Shown here piece after piece: positions 6,395 to 14,266 of a stretch of DNA of 30,279 bases. Under the pieces are notes generated by a model, which was not told the DNA's origin, searched no databases, and saw only the letters and a list, made by a program, of their open reading frames with translations. Within the stretch, counting starts at the first letter, position 1. The number at the start of each line of letters is the position of its first letter. A program made the translations under genes and the position numbers. Origin of the DNA: Actinophytocola sp050699915. Lineage in GTDB: Bacteria; Actinomycetota; Actinomycetes; Mycobacteriales; Pseudonocardiaceae. The stretch lies in assembly GCF_050699915.1 (NCBI RefSeq), contig NZ_JBOHGA010000064.1, forward strand, positions 1 to 30,279. Direction: 5' to 3'.

Positions 6395-7897
6395 ATGTCC
6401 ACCCCTGAGGGAGTCCCGGCCAAGTTCGCCACGCTCGGGCTGACGTTCGACGACGTGCTGCTGCAGCCGTCCGAATCAGACGTCGTGCCTAGCGAGGTGG
6501 ACACCAGCACCCGGCTGACCCGCAACGTCACGCTGCGGATCCCGCTGGTCAGTGCCGCCATGGACACCGTCACCGAGGCCCGCATGGCCATCGCCATGGC
6601 GCGGCAGGGCGGGATGGGCATCCTGCAGCGCAACCTGCCCATCGAGGAGCACGCGCGCCAAGCCGAAACGGTCAAACGCTCCGAAGCCGGCATGGTCACC
6701 GACCCGGTCACCTGCCTGCCCACCGACACGCTGGCCGAGGTCGACGCGCTCTGCGCCCGCTACCGCATCTCCGGCGTGCCGGTCACCGACGCCCAGGGCA
6801 CCCTCGTCGGCATCATCACCAACCGCGACATGCGCTTCGAGGTCGACCACACGAAGCAGGTCAGCGAGGTCATGACCCAGGGCCCGCTGGTCACCGCCCA
6901 GGTCGGGGTCGCCGCGGACGTCGCGCTCGGGCTGCTGCGCCGGCACAAGGTCGAGAAGCTGCCGATCGTCGACAACGCCGGCAAGCTGCGCGGGCTGATC
7001 ACCGTCAAGGACTTCGTCAAGACCGAGCAGTACCCCAACGCCACCAAGGACCCCGACGGCCGGCTGATCTGCGGCGCGGCGGTCGGCGTCGGCGACGACG
7101 CCTACAAGCGCGCGATGACCCTGGTCGAGGCCGGCGTCGACGTCCTCATGGTCGACACCGCCCACGGCCACTCCCGCGGCGTGCTCGACATGGTCGCGAG
7201 CCTCAAGAAGGAACTGGGCGACGTGGTCGACGTCGTCGGCGGCAACGTGGCCACCCGGGCCGGCGCACAAGCACTGGTCGACGCCGGCGCGGACGGCGTG
7301 AAGGTCGGCGTCGGGCCCGGCTCGATCTGCACCACCCGCGTCGTGGCCGGCGTCGGCGTTCCGCAGATCACCGCGATCTACCAGGCCGACCTCGCCTGCC
7401 GCCCGGCCGGCGTGCCGGTCATCGGCGACGGCGGCATCCAGTACTCCGGCGACATCGCCAAGGCCATCGCGGCCGGCGCCTCCGCGGTCATGCTCGGCAG
7501 CCTGCTCGCGGGCACCGCCGAGTCGCCCGGCGAGGTCGTCCTGGTCGCCGGCAAGCAGTTCAAGACCTACCGCGGCATGGGCTCGCTGTCCGCGATGCAG
7601 TCCCGCGGCGAGGGCCGGTCGTACTCGAAGGACCGCTACTTCCAGGACGACGTGCTCAGCGAGGACAAGCTCGTGCCGGAGGGCGTGGAGGGCCGGATCC
7701 CCTTCCGCGGCCCGCTTTCCCAGGTCGTCCACCAGCTGGTCGGCGGCCTGCGGTCGGGCATGGGCTACACGGGTTCGCGGACGATCGCCGAGCTGCAGAA
7801 CGCCCAGCTCGTGCGGATCACCGCGGCCGGGCTCAAGGAGAGCCACCCGCACGACGTGACCATGACCGTCGAGGCGCCCAACTACACAACGCGCTGA
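6395..7897 (+). CDS. guaB: Inosine-5'-monophosphate dehydrogenase
   Basis: 500 residues, the normal length for IMPDH. It catalyses NAD-dependent oxidation of IMP to XMP, the committed step of guanine nucleotide synthesis. The N-terminal barrel motif TFDDVLLQP opens the protein, two CBS domains lie at about 95-220 (TNRDMRFEV, then ITVKDFVKT), and the catalytic loop GPGSICTTR carries the nucleophile Cys312. The flap region YRGMGSLSAM and the following SKDRYFQ are present. The ATG at 6395 is preferred over the GTG at 6365 because ACGGAAGG sits just upstream. It corresponds to guaB2 of mycobacteria and is followed 27 bases later by guaB3; guaA lies about 13 kb downstream. Confidence 0.97.
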   Translation: MSTPEGVPAKFATLGLTFDDVLLQPSESDVVPSEVDTSTRLTRNVTLRIPLVSAAMDTVTEARMAIAMARQGGMGILQRNLPIEEHARQAETVKRSEAGMVTDPVTCLPTDTLAEVDALCARYRISGVPVTDAQGTLVGIITNRDMRFEVDHTKQVSEVMTQGPLVTAQVGVAADVALGLLRRHKVEKLPIVDNAGKLRGLITVKDFVKTEQYPNATKDPDGRLICGAAVGVGDDAYKRAMTLVEAGVDVLMVDTAHGHSRGVLDMVASLKKELGDVVDVVGGNVATRAGAQALVDAGADGVKVGVGPGSICTTRVVAGVGVPQITAIYQADLACRPAGVPVIGDGGIQYSGDIAKAIAAGASAVMLGSLLAGTAESPGEVVLVAGKQFKTYRGMGSLSAMQSRGEGRSYSKDRYFQDDVLSEDKLVPEGVEGRIPFRGPLSQVVHQLVGGLRSGMGYTGSRTIAELQNAQLVRITAAGLKESHPHDVTMTVEAPNYTTR

Positions 7898-7924
7898 CGC
7901 GCGCCCCACGGAAGGGACATCCCA

Positions 7925-9058
7925 GTGCCGGATGTTGTCGAGATCGGCATGGGCCGGGACGCGCGGCGCGCGTACGGGCTGGACGAGGTGCAGATCGTCC
8001 CGTCGCGGCGGACCCGTTCGTCCCAGGACGTGTCCACCGCGTGGCAGATCGACGCCTACCGCTTCGACATCCCGCTGGTCACCCACCCGACGGACGCGGT
8101 CGTCTCGCCGACCACCGCGGTCGCGGTCGGCGGGCTCGGCGGGCTGGGCGTGCTCAACGCCGAGGGCCTGTGGGCCCGGCACCCGAACGTCGAGGAGGCG
8201 CTCGCCCGGGTTCAGGAGGCCGCTGACGACGCCGACCTCACCGCGCTCACCCGGATCCTGCAGGAGCTGCATGCCGCGCCGATCCGCCCGGAGCTGATCG
8301 TCGAGTCGATCAAGAAGGTCACCGCGGCCGGGGTCACCGCGGCCGCGCGGGTCAGCCCGCAGCGGGCCGCCGAGCTCACGCCGGACCTGCTCGCCGCGGG
8401 CGTGGAGATCCTGGTCGTGCAGGGCACGATCGTCTCCGCCGAGCACGTGGCCAAGGGCGGCGAGCCGCTCAACCTCAAGTCGTTCATCGCCGAGCTCGAC
8501 GTGCCGGTGGTCGCCGGCGGCGTGCACGACTACCGCACCGCCATGCATCTCATGCGCACCGGCGCGGCCGGCGTGCTCGTCGGCTACGGGTCGAGCCCGG
8601 TCACCACGACCGACGCCGTGCTCGGCATCGGCGTGCCGATGGCCACCGCGATCGTCGACGCGGCCGCCGCGCGGCGGGACTACCTCGACGAGACCGGCGG
8701 CCGGTACGTGCACGTGATCGCCGACGGCGGGGTCGAGTGCAGCGGCGACCTCGCGAAGTCGATCGCCTGCGGCGCCGACGCGGTGATGCTGGGTGCCCCG
8801 CTCGCGTCCGCCGCCGAGGCGCCCGGCCAGGGCCTGTACTGGACGGCCGCGGCCGCGCACCCGTCGCTGCCGCGCAGCCGGGTCGCGCCGGTCGCCGGCG
8901 ATGAGGACCTCGTCGACCTGCGCACGCTCCTGTTCGGCCCGTCCTCGGACGCCGAGGGCCTGATCAACCTGTTCGGCGCACTGCGCCGGGCGATGGCGAA
9001 GACGGGCTACTCCGATCTCAAGGAGTTCCAGAAGGTCGGCCTGACGGTGCGCGGATGA
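7925..9058 (+). CDS. guaB3: GuaB3-family IMP dehydrogenase-like protein
   Basis: 377 residues from a GTG preceded by GGAAGGG. It has the IMPDH-type TIM barrel but no CBS domains (compare guaB2). Where guaB2 has GPGSICTTR, this protein has GYGSSPVTTTDAVLGIGVP, so the catalytic Cys position appears to be Val. The phosphate-binding loop region IADGGVECSGDLAKSIACGA is kept. This is the usual state of actinobacterial GuaB3 proteins, whose activity differs from, or is weaker than, classical IMPDH; the true reaction cannot be read from sequence. It overlaps the next gene by ATGA (9055-9058), so the two are probably translationally coupled. Confidence 0.9.
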   Translation: MPDVVEIGMGRDARRAYGLDEVQIVPSRRTRSSQDVSTAWQIDAYRFDIPLVTHPTDAVVSPTTAVAVGGLGGLGVLNAEGLWARHPNVEEALARVQEAADDADLTALTRILQELHAAPIRPELIVESIKKVTAAGVTAAARVSPQRAAELTPDLLAAGVEILVVQGTIVSAEHVAKGGEPLNLKSFIAELDVPVVAGGVHDYRTAMHLMRTGAAGVLVGYGSSPVTTTDAVLGIGVPMATAIVDAAAARRDYLDETGGRYVHVIADGGVECSGDLAKSIACGADAVMLGAPLASAAEAPGQGLYWTAAAAHPSLPRSRVAPVAGDEDLVDLRTLLFGPSSDAEGLINLFGALRRAMAKTGYSDLKEFQKVGLTVRG

Positions 9059-10071
9059 CCAAGCGGGCGGCGGTCGCCGAGTCCGGCGAGATGGCTCTGG
9101 TCGAGCTGGCCGACGGCGACAAGGAGAAGCTGGACGAGCTCGACGACGGTGCGTTCGAGACCGACGAGGACGAGCGGCCGGCGCTGTTCGAGCCCGACGT
9201 GCACCGGCTCGGCGTGGCCCAGGGCGGCGAGCTGGTCGGGACCGTCAGCTGGCACGGACTGGCCTACGGGCGCGGGCGCAACTGCTCGGCCTGGAACGTC
9301 GGGATGGGGCTGCTGCCGACGGCGCGCGGCCGGGGCGTGGGCGTGCTGGCGCTGCGGATGCTCGTCGGGTACCTGCTGGCCTCGACCGATGTGGACCGCA
9401 TCGAGGCGAGCACCGACGTGGACAACGTCGCGGCGCAGCGGGTGCTCAAGAAGGGCGGCTTCCGCCTCGAGGGCGTGCTGCGCGGCGCGCAGTTCCGCGG
9501 CGGCGAGCGGCGGGACATGGTCCAGTACGGCCTGCTGCGCTCGGACCTGGTGCCGCCGCCGGAAAACGTCGAGCGGACGATCGTGGTCGCCCGCGACGGG
9601 GTGGCGCTGGCCGAGCCGGTCGCCGGCGAGAAGGAGAAGTTCTTCGTCGACGCGGCCGGCGACTTCGAGGTCGACAAGGACGACCGGCCGCGGTTGGCGG
9701 CGGCGGCGCGCTCGACGCTGCTGAGCGTGCTCGACGAGACGACCGGCGAGCTGCTCGGCGGCGTCAGCTGGCATGCGGTCGACTACGGCGGGACGGTGGG
9801 CTGCACCGCGTGGAACATCGGCATCGGCCTGCTGCCGGGGGTGCGGGGCCGCGGCGTGGGCACGATCGCGCAGCGGCTGCTGGCCGAGCACCTGTTCGCG
9901 ACGACGCCGCTGGACCGCGTCGAGGCGGGCACGGACGTGGACAACATCGCCGAGCAGAAGGCGCTGGAGCGGGCGGGCTTCCGCCGGGAGGGCGTTCTGC
10001 GCGGCACTCAGCTGCGCGGCGGTGTGCGGCGCGACCTGGTGCACTACGGGCTGCTGCGTACTGACCAGTAG
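9055..10071 (+). CDS. Tandem-duplicated GNAT acetyltransferase (RimJ/RimL-like)
   Basis: 338 residues made of two homologous halves. Each carries a VSWH core (GTVSWHGLAYG and GGVSWHAVDYG), an acetyl-CoA-binding motif (LLPTARGRGVGVLALRMLVG and LLPGVRGRGVGTIAQRLLAE), and an end segment (GGFRLEGVLRGAQFRGGERR and AGFRREGVLRGTQLRGGVRR). This is an internal duplication of a GNAT domain of the RimJ/RimL type, which acetylates protein N-termini or small molecules. Both halves keep the RGxGxG-type signature, so both may bind acetyl-CoA. The ATG overlaps the guaB3 stop by ATGA. Substrate unknown. Confidence 0.87.
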   Translation: MTKRAAVAESGEMALVELADGDKEKLDELDDGAFETDEDERPALFEPDVHRLGVAQGGELVGTVSWHGLAYGRGRNCSAWNVGMGLLPTARGRGVGVLALRMLVGYLLASTDVDRIEASTDVDNVAAQRVLKKGGFRLEGVLRGAQFRGGERRDMVQYGLLRSDLVPPPENVERTIVVARDGVALAEPVAGEKEKFFVDAAGDFEVDKDDRPRLAAAARSTLLSVLDETTGELLGGVSWHAVDYGGTVGCTAWNIGIGLLPGVRGRGVGTIAQRLLAEHLFATTPLDRVEAGTDVDNIAEQKALERAGFRREGVLRGTQLRGGVRRDLVHYGLLRTDQ

Positions 10072-10091
10072 CTAACGCGGGCGCGGCCGAC

Positions 10092-10097
10092 TAGCGT
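10092..10097 (+). promoter_or_regulatory. -10 element for a possible leaderless choD transcript
   Basis: TAGCGT lies exactly 7 bases before the ATG at 10105, and no Shine-Dalgarno motif is present in the 33-base gap after the GNAT stop. This suggests choD has its own leaderless promoter. Confidence 0.4.
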
Positions 10098-10104
10098 CGC
10101 CTGC

Positions 10105-11805
10105 ATGGACTACGACGTAGTGGTTGTCGGCTCCGGGTTCGGGGGCAGCGTGGCGGCGCTGCGGCTGACCGAGAAGGGCTACCGGGTCGCGGTGGTCGAG
10201 GCCGGGCGGCGCTTCGCCGACGACGAGTTCGCCGACACCTCCTGGAACCTGCGCAAGTACCTGTGGGCGCCGGCGCTCGGCTGCTACGGGATCCAGCGCA
10301 TCCACCTGCTCAAGGACGTCATGATCCTCGCCGGCGCGGGTGTGGGCGGTGGCTCGCTGGTGTACGCGAACACGCTTTACCGGCCGCTCAAGCCCTTCTA
10401 CGCGGACCGGCAGTGGGCGCACATCACCGACTGGGAGGCCGAGCTCGCGCCGCACTACGACCAGGCTTCGAAGATGTTCGGCGTCGTCACGAATCCTTCC
10501 GTGACCCCGTCCGACGAGGTCATGCAGAAGGTCGCCGCGGACATGGGCGTGCCGGAGACCTACCACCCGACGCCGGTCGGCGTGTACTTCGGCAAGCCGG
10601 CCGAGACCGTGCCGGACCCGTTCTTCGGCGGCGTCGGGCCGGCGCGGACCGGCTGCACGGAGTGCGGCTCGTGCATGACCGGCTGCCGGGTCGGGGCGAA
10701 GAACACGCTGGTCAAGAACTACCTGTACCTAGCGGAACAGGCCGGCGCGAAGGTCCTGCCGCTGACCACCGTGACCTCGGTGCGCCCGCTCGACGGCGGG
10801 TTCGAGGTCGGCCTGCGGCGGACCGGCAGGCGGGCCCGCGCGACGATCACCGCCGGCCAGGTCGTGCTCGCGGCCGGGACGTGGGGGACGCAGCGGCTGC
10901 TGCACTCGATGCGCGACTCCGGTGTGCTGCCGGACCTGTCGCCGCGGCTGGGGGAGCTGACCCGGACGAACTCCGAGTCGATCATCGGCGCGGCGCGCGG
11001 TTCGGTCGATCCGTCGCGGGACTTCAGCCGGGGCGTGGCGATCACGTCGTCGATCCATCCCGACGAGATCACCCACATCGAGCCGGTCCGTTACGGGCGC
11101 GGCTCGAACGCGATGGGCCTGCTCCAGACGATCGCCACGGACGGCGCCTCGTCGGTGCCGCGCTGGGTCCAGGCGGTGCGGTTCATGTTCCGCCACCCGG
11201 TCCAGTCCGCGCGGTTGCTGAAGGTGCACCGGTGGAGCGAGCGGACGGTGATCCTGCTGGTGATGCAGAGCCTGGACAACTCGATCACCACGTACACGCG
11301 GCGCGGCCTGTTCGGCCGGCGGCGGTACACCTCGCGCCAGGGCCACGGCGAGCCGAACCCGACGTTCATCCAGGCCGGCTACGACGCGAACCAGTTGGCG
11401 GCCAAGCACATCGGCGGCCACGCCGGCGGCACGTGGGGCGAGGTCTTCAACGTCCCGCTGACCGCGCACTTCATCGGCGGCTGCCCGATCGGCTCTTCCT
11501 CCTCCTCGGGTGTGATCGACCCGTATCACCGGGTGTACGGGTATCCAGGACTGTCCGTTGTGGACGGGTCGGCCATCACGGCGAATCTTGGCGTGAACCC
11601 TTCGTTGACCATCACCGCTCAGGCCGAGCGGGCTTTTTCCTTCTGGCCCAACAACGGTTCTGTCGACCCGCGTCCGGCGCAGGACGCGCCGTACTCGCGG
11701 CTGGACCCGGTGGCGCCGGCCGACCCGGCGGTGCCGGCGGACGCGCCGGCCGCGCTGTTCATCTCGCCCGCGCCGACCCGAAACGCGGAGCGGTTCTCGC
11801 AGTGA
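10105..11805 (+). CDS. choD: GMC-type FAD oxidoreductase, cholesterol oxidase-like (ChoD)
   Basis: 566 residues. The N-terminus has the FAD-binding motif VVGSGFGGS with a following acidic residue (VVEAGRR), then GAGVGGGSLVYAN, and a C-terminal GMC-type segment (HFIGGCPIGSS, then VVDGSAITANLGVNPSLTIT). A four-Cys cluster CTECGSCMTGC places Cys at 184, 187, 190 and 194, a ferredoxin-like spacing typical of this ChoD subfamily. There is no signal peptide. Position after guaB2-guaB3 matches Rv3409c (choD) of M. tuberculosis. The family oxidises 3-beta-hydroxysteroids or other alcohols; the actual substrate here is unproven. The tail after about residue 525 is Pro/Ala-rich. Confidence 0.87.
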   Translation: MDYDVVVVGSGFGGSVAALRLTEKGYRVAVVEAGRRFADDEFADTSWNLRKYLWAPALGCYGIQRIHLLKDVMILAGAGVGGGSLVYANTLYRPLKPFYADRQWAHITDWEAELAPHYDQASKMFGVVTNPSVTPSDEVMQKVAADMGVPETYHPTPVGVYFGKPAETVPDPFFGGVGPARTGCTECGSCMTGCRVGAKNTLVKNYLYLAEQAGAKVLPLTTVTSVRPLDGGFEVGLRRTGRRARATITAGQVVLAAGTWGTQRLLHSMRDSGVLPDLSPRLGELTRTNSESIIGAARGSVDPSRDFSRGVAITSSIHPDEITHIEPVRYGRGSNAMGLLQTIATDGASSVPRWVQAVRFMFRHPVQSARLLKVHRWSERTVILLVMQSLDNSITTYTRRGLFGRRRYTSRQGHGEPNPTFIQAGYDANQLAAKHIGGHAGGTWGEVFNVPLTAHFIGGCPIGSSSSSGVIDPYHRVYGYPGLSVVDGSAITANLGVNPSLTITAQAERAFSFWPNNGSVDPRPAQDAPYSRLDPVAPADPAVPADAPAALFISPAPTRNAERFSQ

Positions 11806-11810
11806 GTTGA

Positions 11811-11835
11811 ACTCTACTTAGGGGCTAGGTAGAGT
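11811..11835. promoter_or_regulatory. Palindromic operator overlapping the -10 of the PadR gene
   Basis: ACTCTACTTAG (11811-11821) and CTAGGTAGAGT (11825-11835) are inverted repeats with one mismatch and a 3-base spacer. The right arm contains TAGAGT (11830-11835), a -10-like hexamer 6 bases before the PadR ATG. This geometry fits autorepression of a leaderless transcript by the PadR protein. Confidence 0.72.
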
Positions 11836-11841
11836 AGGACC

Positions 11842-12168
11842 ATGGCTCCTCGGATGACTCTGCCTACGCAGCGGGTGCTGCGCGAGCTGATGGCCGACCC
11901 CACGCGGCCGATGTACGGGTTGGAGTTGTGTGCCGCGGCCGGCCTGCCCAGCGGGACCATTCACCCGATCTTGGCTCGGCTGGAGCGGTTCGGCTGGCTG
12001 GAGAGCCACTGGGAAGAGGTCGACCCGCACGAGAAGGGGCGGCCTCGGCGGCGGTACTACCGGCTCGATCCCAACAGCGTCGCCGCCGTGCGGTCGGCGT
12101 TGGAGCGCGCGGAGGCCGGTGCGGCGGCGTTGCGGTCGATGCGGCCCGGGCTCGCCGGGGGTGCCTGA
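11842..12168 (+). CDS. PadR-family transcriptional regulator
   Basis: 108 residues: a winged helix-turn-helix (about 8-80) with TQRVLRELMADPTRPMYGLE, then LPSGTIHPILARLERFGWLE, and the wing EKGRPRRRYYRL. The length is that of a short PadR with only a brief C-terminal dimerisation helix. PadR proteins are usually ligand-released repressors of neighbouring genes, and the founding member responds to phenolic acids. The palindrome 7 bases upstream is the likely binding site. It overlaps the next gene by one base (TGATG) and heads a six-gene unit that ends with a phenol-hydroxylase-like enzyme. Confidence 0.88.
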   Translation: MAPRMTLPTQRVLRELMADPTRPMYGLELCAAAGLPSGTIHPILARLERFGWLESHWEEVDPHEKGRPRRRYYRLDPNSVAAVRSALERAEAGAAALRSMRPGLAGGA

Positions 12169-12665
12169 TGCCGCCGTTCTACTCCAATCCGCCGGACCCG
12201 CTGAACGAGCGGCTCCGGATCGCGCTGGAGCGCGCGAGGACGACGGTGAACAACAAGGAGGTGACGGCCTGGTATTTCCACCTGACCCGACGTAGGTACA
12301 ACCTCCGGCCCCACCGCGAGCGGGTTGGATCGCTCATCTGGTCCCTCGGCCGGTTGGCGGTGAGTCCCACGGACGCACGAATGGTCATGGCGAAAAGGTC
12401 AGTGTCGAATCTGTGTCGGGACCTCGGCATTCCCCTTCCTGGCGATGGTGTCGAATCACCGCGGCGGGCGTCGGCGTGGTTGACGGGGTGTGCGGCGCGG
12501 ATGCTGCCGGTGTCGAGTCGGGCGCGGTACCGGGAGGAGTTCGAGGCCGAGCTGATCGAGATCGGTCGGGGGTGGCGGCAGTTCGGCCATGGCGTGCGGG
12601 TGCTGGGGCGGGCGGTTCCGCTGCGGTGGGAGCTTCGACGGCCGGCGCGGGAGCGTGCCCGGTGA
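12168..12665 (+). CDS. Hypothetical protein with C-terminal YREEFEAEL domain, PadR-linked
   Basis: 165 residues from an ATG overlapping the PadR stop. The N-terminal half is basic and has no recognised family. The C-terminal 60 residues (ARMLPVSSRARYREEFEAEL, then HGVRVLGRAVPLRWELRR) are closely similar to the end of the next gene product. Similar short modules are common beside PadR regulators in actinomycetes (recollection). No membrane segment or catalytic motif is visible. The stop overlaps the next start as GTGA. Confidence 0.7.
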   Translation: MPPFYSNPPDPLNERLRIALERARTTVNNKEVTAWYFHLTRRRYNLRPHRERVGSLIWSLGRLAVSPTDARMVMAKRSVSNLCRDLGIPLPGDGVESPRRASAWLTGCAARMLPVSSRARYREEFEAELIEIGRGWRQFGHGVRVLGRAVPLRWELRRPARERAR

Positions 12666-12673
12666 GCCCGCCC
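12653..12673 (+). repeat. 21-bp direct repeat, copy 1, at a stop/start junction
   Basis: The 21 bases covering the end of the first YREEFEAEL gene, the GTGA overlap and the first codons of the next gene recur identically at 13105-13125. Upstream flanks are also similar, pointing to tandem duplication. Confidence 0.8.
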
Positions 12674-13117
12674 ACGCGGCGCCCCGCGAAAGACCGCCAA
12701 CGCGTTGCCGGAAGTCGTGGTCGGCGCTGGGCGCGCCGATCGGTGTGGCGGGCGCAACGGCTGCGAGGCCTCCCCGACCGGGAAGCGTTCTCCGAAGCGG
12801 AGTGGCCCAACCTGCCCCTCGACGAGGAACTGGACGAACTCGTGCGGTCGTACCTGACCACGCGCTCGGCCATGGTGGGCGCGTCGCGGCCGTCCGGTTC
12901 GCCGGTGCGGCTGGTATCGGTGCGGCTGGTGTCGGCGGCGGCGCGGATCATCCCGGTCGCCGAGCGGGCGCGGTATCGGGAGGAGTTCGAGGCCGAGTTG
13001 GTGGAGCTGGCCGGCGCGGGACGGCTTCGGCGGCTCCGCCACGCCGTGCGGGTCCTGGTTCGGGCTGTTCCGTTGCGGTGGGAGCTGCGACGGCGGCTGC
13101 GGGGGCGTGCCCGGTGA
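12662..13117 (+). CDS. Hypothetical protein with C-terminal YREEFEAEL domain, second copy
   Basis: 151 residues from a GTG that overlaps the previous stop (GTGA). The N-terminal part is basic (PPTRRPAKDRQRVAGSRGRR), then an acidic helix (EWPNLPLDEELDELVRSYL), then the shared C-terminal domain (ARIIPVAERARYREEFEAEL, then HAVRVLVRAVPLRWELRR). It is a diverged tandem paralogue of the preceding gene, with strong similarity only over the last 60 residues. The reading frame is supported by the clean overlaps on both sides. Function unknown. Confidence 0.68.
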   Translation: MSPPTRRPAKDRQRVAGSRGRRWARRSVWRAQRLRGLPDREAFSEAEWPNLPLDEELDELVRSYLTTRSAMVGASRPSGSPVRLVSVRLVSAAARIIPVAERARYREEFEAELVELAGAGRLRRLRHAVRVLVRAVPLRWELRRRLRGRAR

Positions 13118-13125
13118 GCCCGCCC
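13105..13125 (+). repeat. 21-bp direct repeat, copy 2, at a stop/start junction
   Basis: Identical to 12653-12673, again spanning the end of a YREEFEAEL gene and a GTGA overlap. The following gene starts with the same MSPP as the previous one. Confidence 0.8.
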
Positions 13126-13314
13126 GCGAAACCCAACCCCGCTGGGGCGCTCTGCTACATCCTCGACGACGAGGCGCGCACGCGTCGGCTGAAGTCGTTG
13201 CTGTTGCCGATCTCCCTCATCGGGCTCGCGTTGGCGATCTATCCGCCGGCGGCCGCTGGTGTCGGGGCTGGTGTGGCGGCGCTCTGGGCGTGGCAGGGTA
13301 GGCGGCGTGGCTAA
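13114..13314 (+). CDS. Small membrane protein (66 residues)
   Basis: It starts at a GTG overlapping the previous stop (GTGA). A short hydrophilic N-terminus (about 1-25) contains YILDDEARTRR, followed by two short hydrophobic stretches (LLLPISLIGLALAIYPP and AAAGVGAGVAALWAW) and a basic end (QGRRRG), suggesting a helical hairpin with both ends in the cytoplasm. Its last 8 bases overlap the next start. No family recognised. It sits between the two YREEFEAEL proteins and the MBL-fold protein in one overlapping unit. Confidence 0.62.
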   Translation: MSPPAKPNPAGALCYILDDEARTRRLKSLLLPISLIGLALAIYPPAAAGVGAGVAALWAWQGRRRG

Positions 13315-14266
13315 AGCGTTCGCGTCCAGTGGGGATACCGAGGCCAAGGCGGAGACCTTCGTCGAGCTTGCCGGCGGGGTCTACGCGCTCACCGCGGAAG
13401 GGGACCCCAACGTCGGGGCCATCGAGGGGGACGACTTCCTCGTCTGCTTCGAGGCCCGAGCCACGCCGGTCGCCGCGCGGAGGTGGTTGCGCCAACTCCG
13501 GGAGCGGACCGACAAGCCGGTGCGCTACCTCGTCCTCAGTCACTACCACGCGGTGCGCGTGCTCGGGGCCAGCGCGTTCGACGCCCAAGAGATCATCACC
13601 CATGAGCGGACCAGAGAGCTCATCGCGGAGCGTGGGCAGGCCGACTGGGAGTCGGAGTTCGGGCGGATGCCTCGGTTGTTCGAGGAGCCGGACTCCATCC
13701 CGGGGCTCACCCGGCCGACCCTGACCTTCAGCGACCGCATGGTCATTCCGTTGGGCAACGGCAGGGACCTGGTGCTGCAGTACTGCGGGCGCGGGCACAC
13801 CGCCGGTGACATCGTCGCCTGGCTGCCCCAGGAGCGGATCCTCTTCGCCGGTGACCTCGTCGAGGCGCAGGCCGCCCTCTACACCGGGGACGCCTTCCAC
13901 GACGACTGGACATCCTCCACTTTGGACAACGTGGCGGCCCTGAACGCCGAGGCGCTCGTCGGCGGGCGCGGAGCGGTCGCACAGGGAGCGGGCGCGGTCG
14001 AGGCGGCCATCGCGCAGAGTCGGCACTTTCTCGACGAGCTGCGACGCACCGTCGGCGACGTGCACGGCAAGAAAGGCACGCTCGCGGAGGCGTTCCAAGC
14101 GGCGCACGCGGCACTGGTAGACGACTTCGGCGGCTGGCCGATCTTCGAGCACTGCCTGCCCTTCAACGTCCAGCGCTACTGGGACGAGCTCGACGGCATC
14201 GACTGGCCCCGCATCTGGACCGCCGAGCGCGACCGCGAGGTCTGGGCCGCGCTGCAGGACCAGTGA
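13307..14266 (+). CDS. Metallo-beta-lactamase-fold protein with degenerate metal site
   Basis: 319 residues from a GTG at 13307, overlapping the previous gene by 8 bases. The fold is recognised by GGVYALTAEGDPNVGAIEGD, LVLSHYHAVRVLG, YCGRGHTAGDIVAW and RILFAGDLV. The usual HxHxDH reads HYHAVR (Asp to Val and His to Arg), and the late PGHG-type His is Arg (VGGRGAV), while GHTAGD and the GD of LFAGD are kept. It therefore probably does not bind the standard two zinc ions. Its TGA overlaps the ATG of the FAD monooxygenase, suggesting a joint role, for example handling a hydroxylated aromatic product. Substrate unknown. Confidence 0.83.
   Translation: MAKAFASSGDTEAKAETFVELAGGVYALTAEGDPNVGAIEGDDFLVCFEARATPVAARRWLRQLRERTDKPVRYLVLSHYHAVRVLGASAFDAQEIITHERTRELIAERGQADWESEFGRMPRLFEEPDSIPGLTRPTLTFSDRMVIPLGNGRDLVLQYCGRGHTAGDIVAWLPQERILFAGDLVEAQAALYTGDAFHDDWTSSTLDNVAALNAEALVGGRGAVAQGAGAVEAAIAQSRHFLDELRRTVGDVHGKKGTLAEAFQAAHAALVDDFGGWPIFEHCLPFNVQRYWDELDGIDWPRIWTAERDREVWAALQDQ

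Noticed and set aside
6476..8860. 794-residue open frame on the minus strand
   Set aside because: It is antisense to guaB2 and guaB3, rich in Arg/Gly/Asp/His low-complexity sequence, and produced by high-GC third positions.
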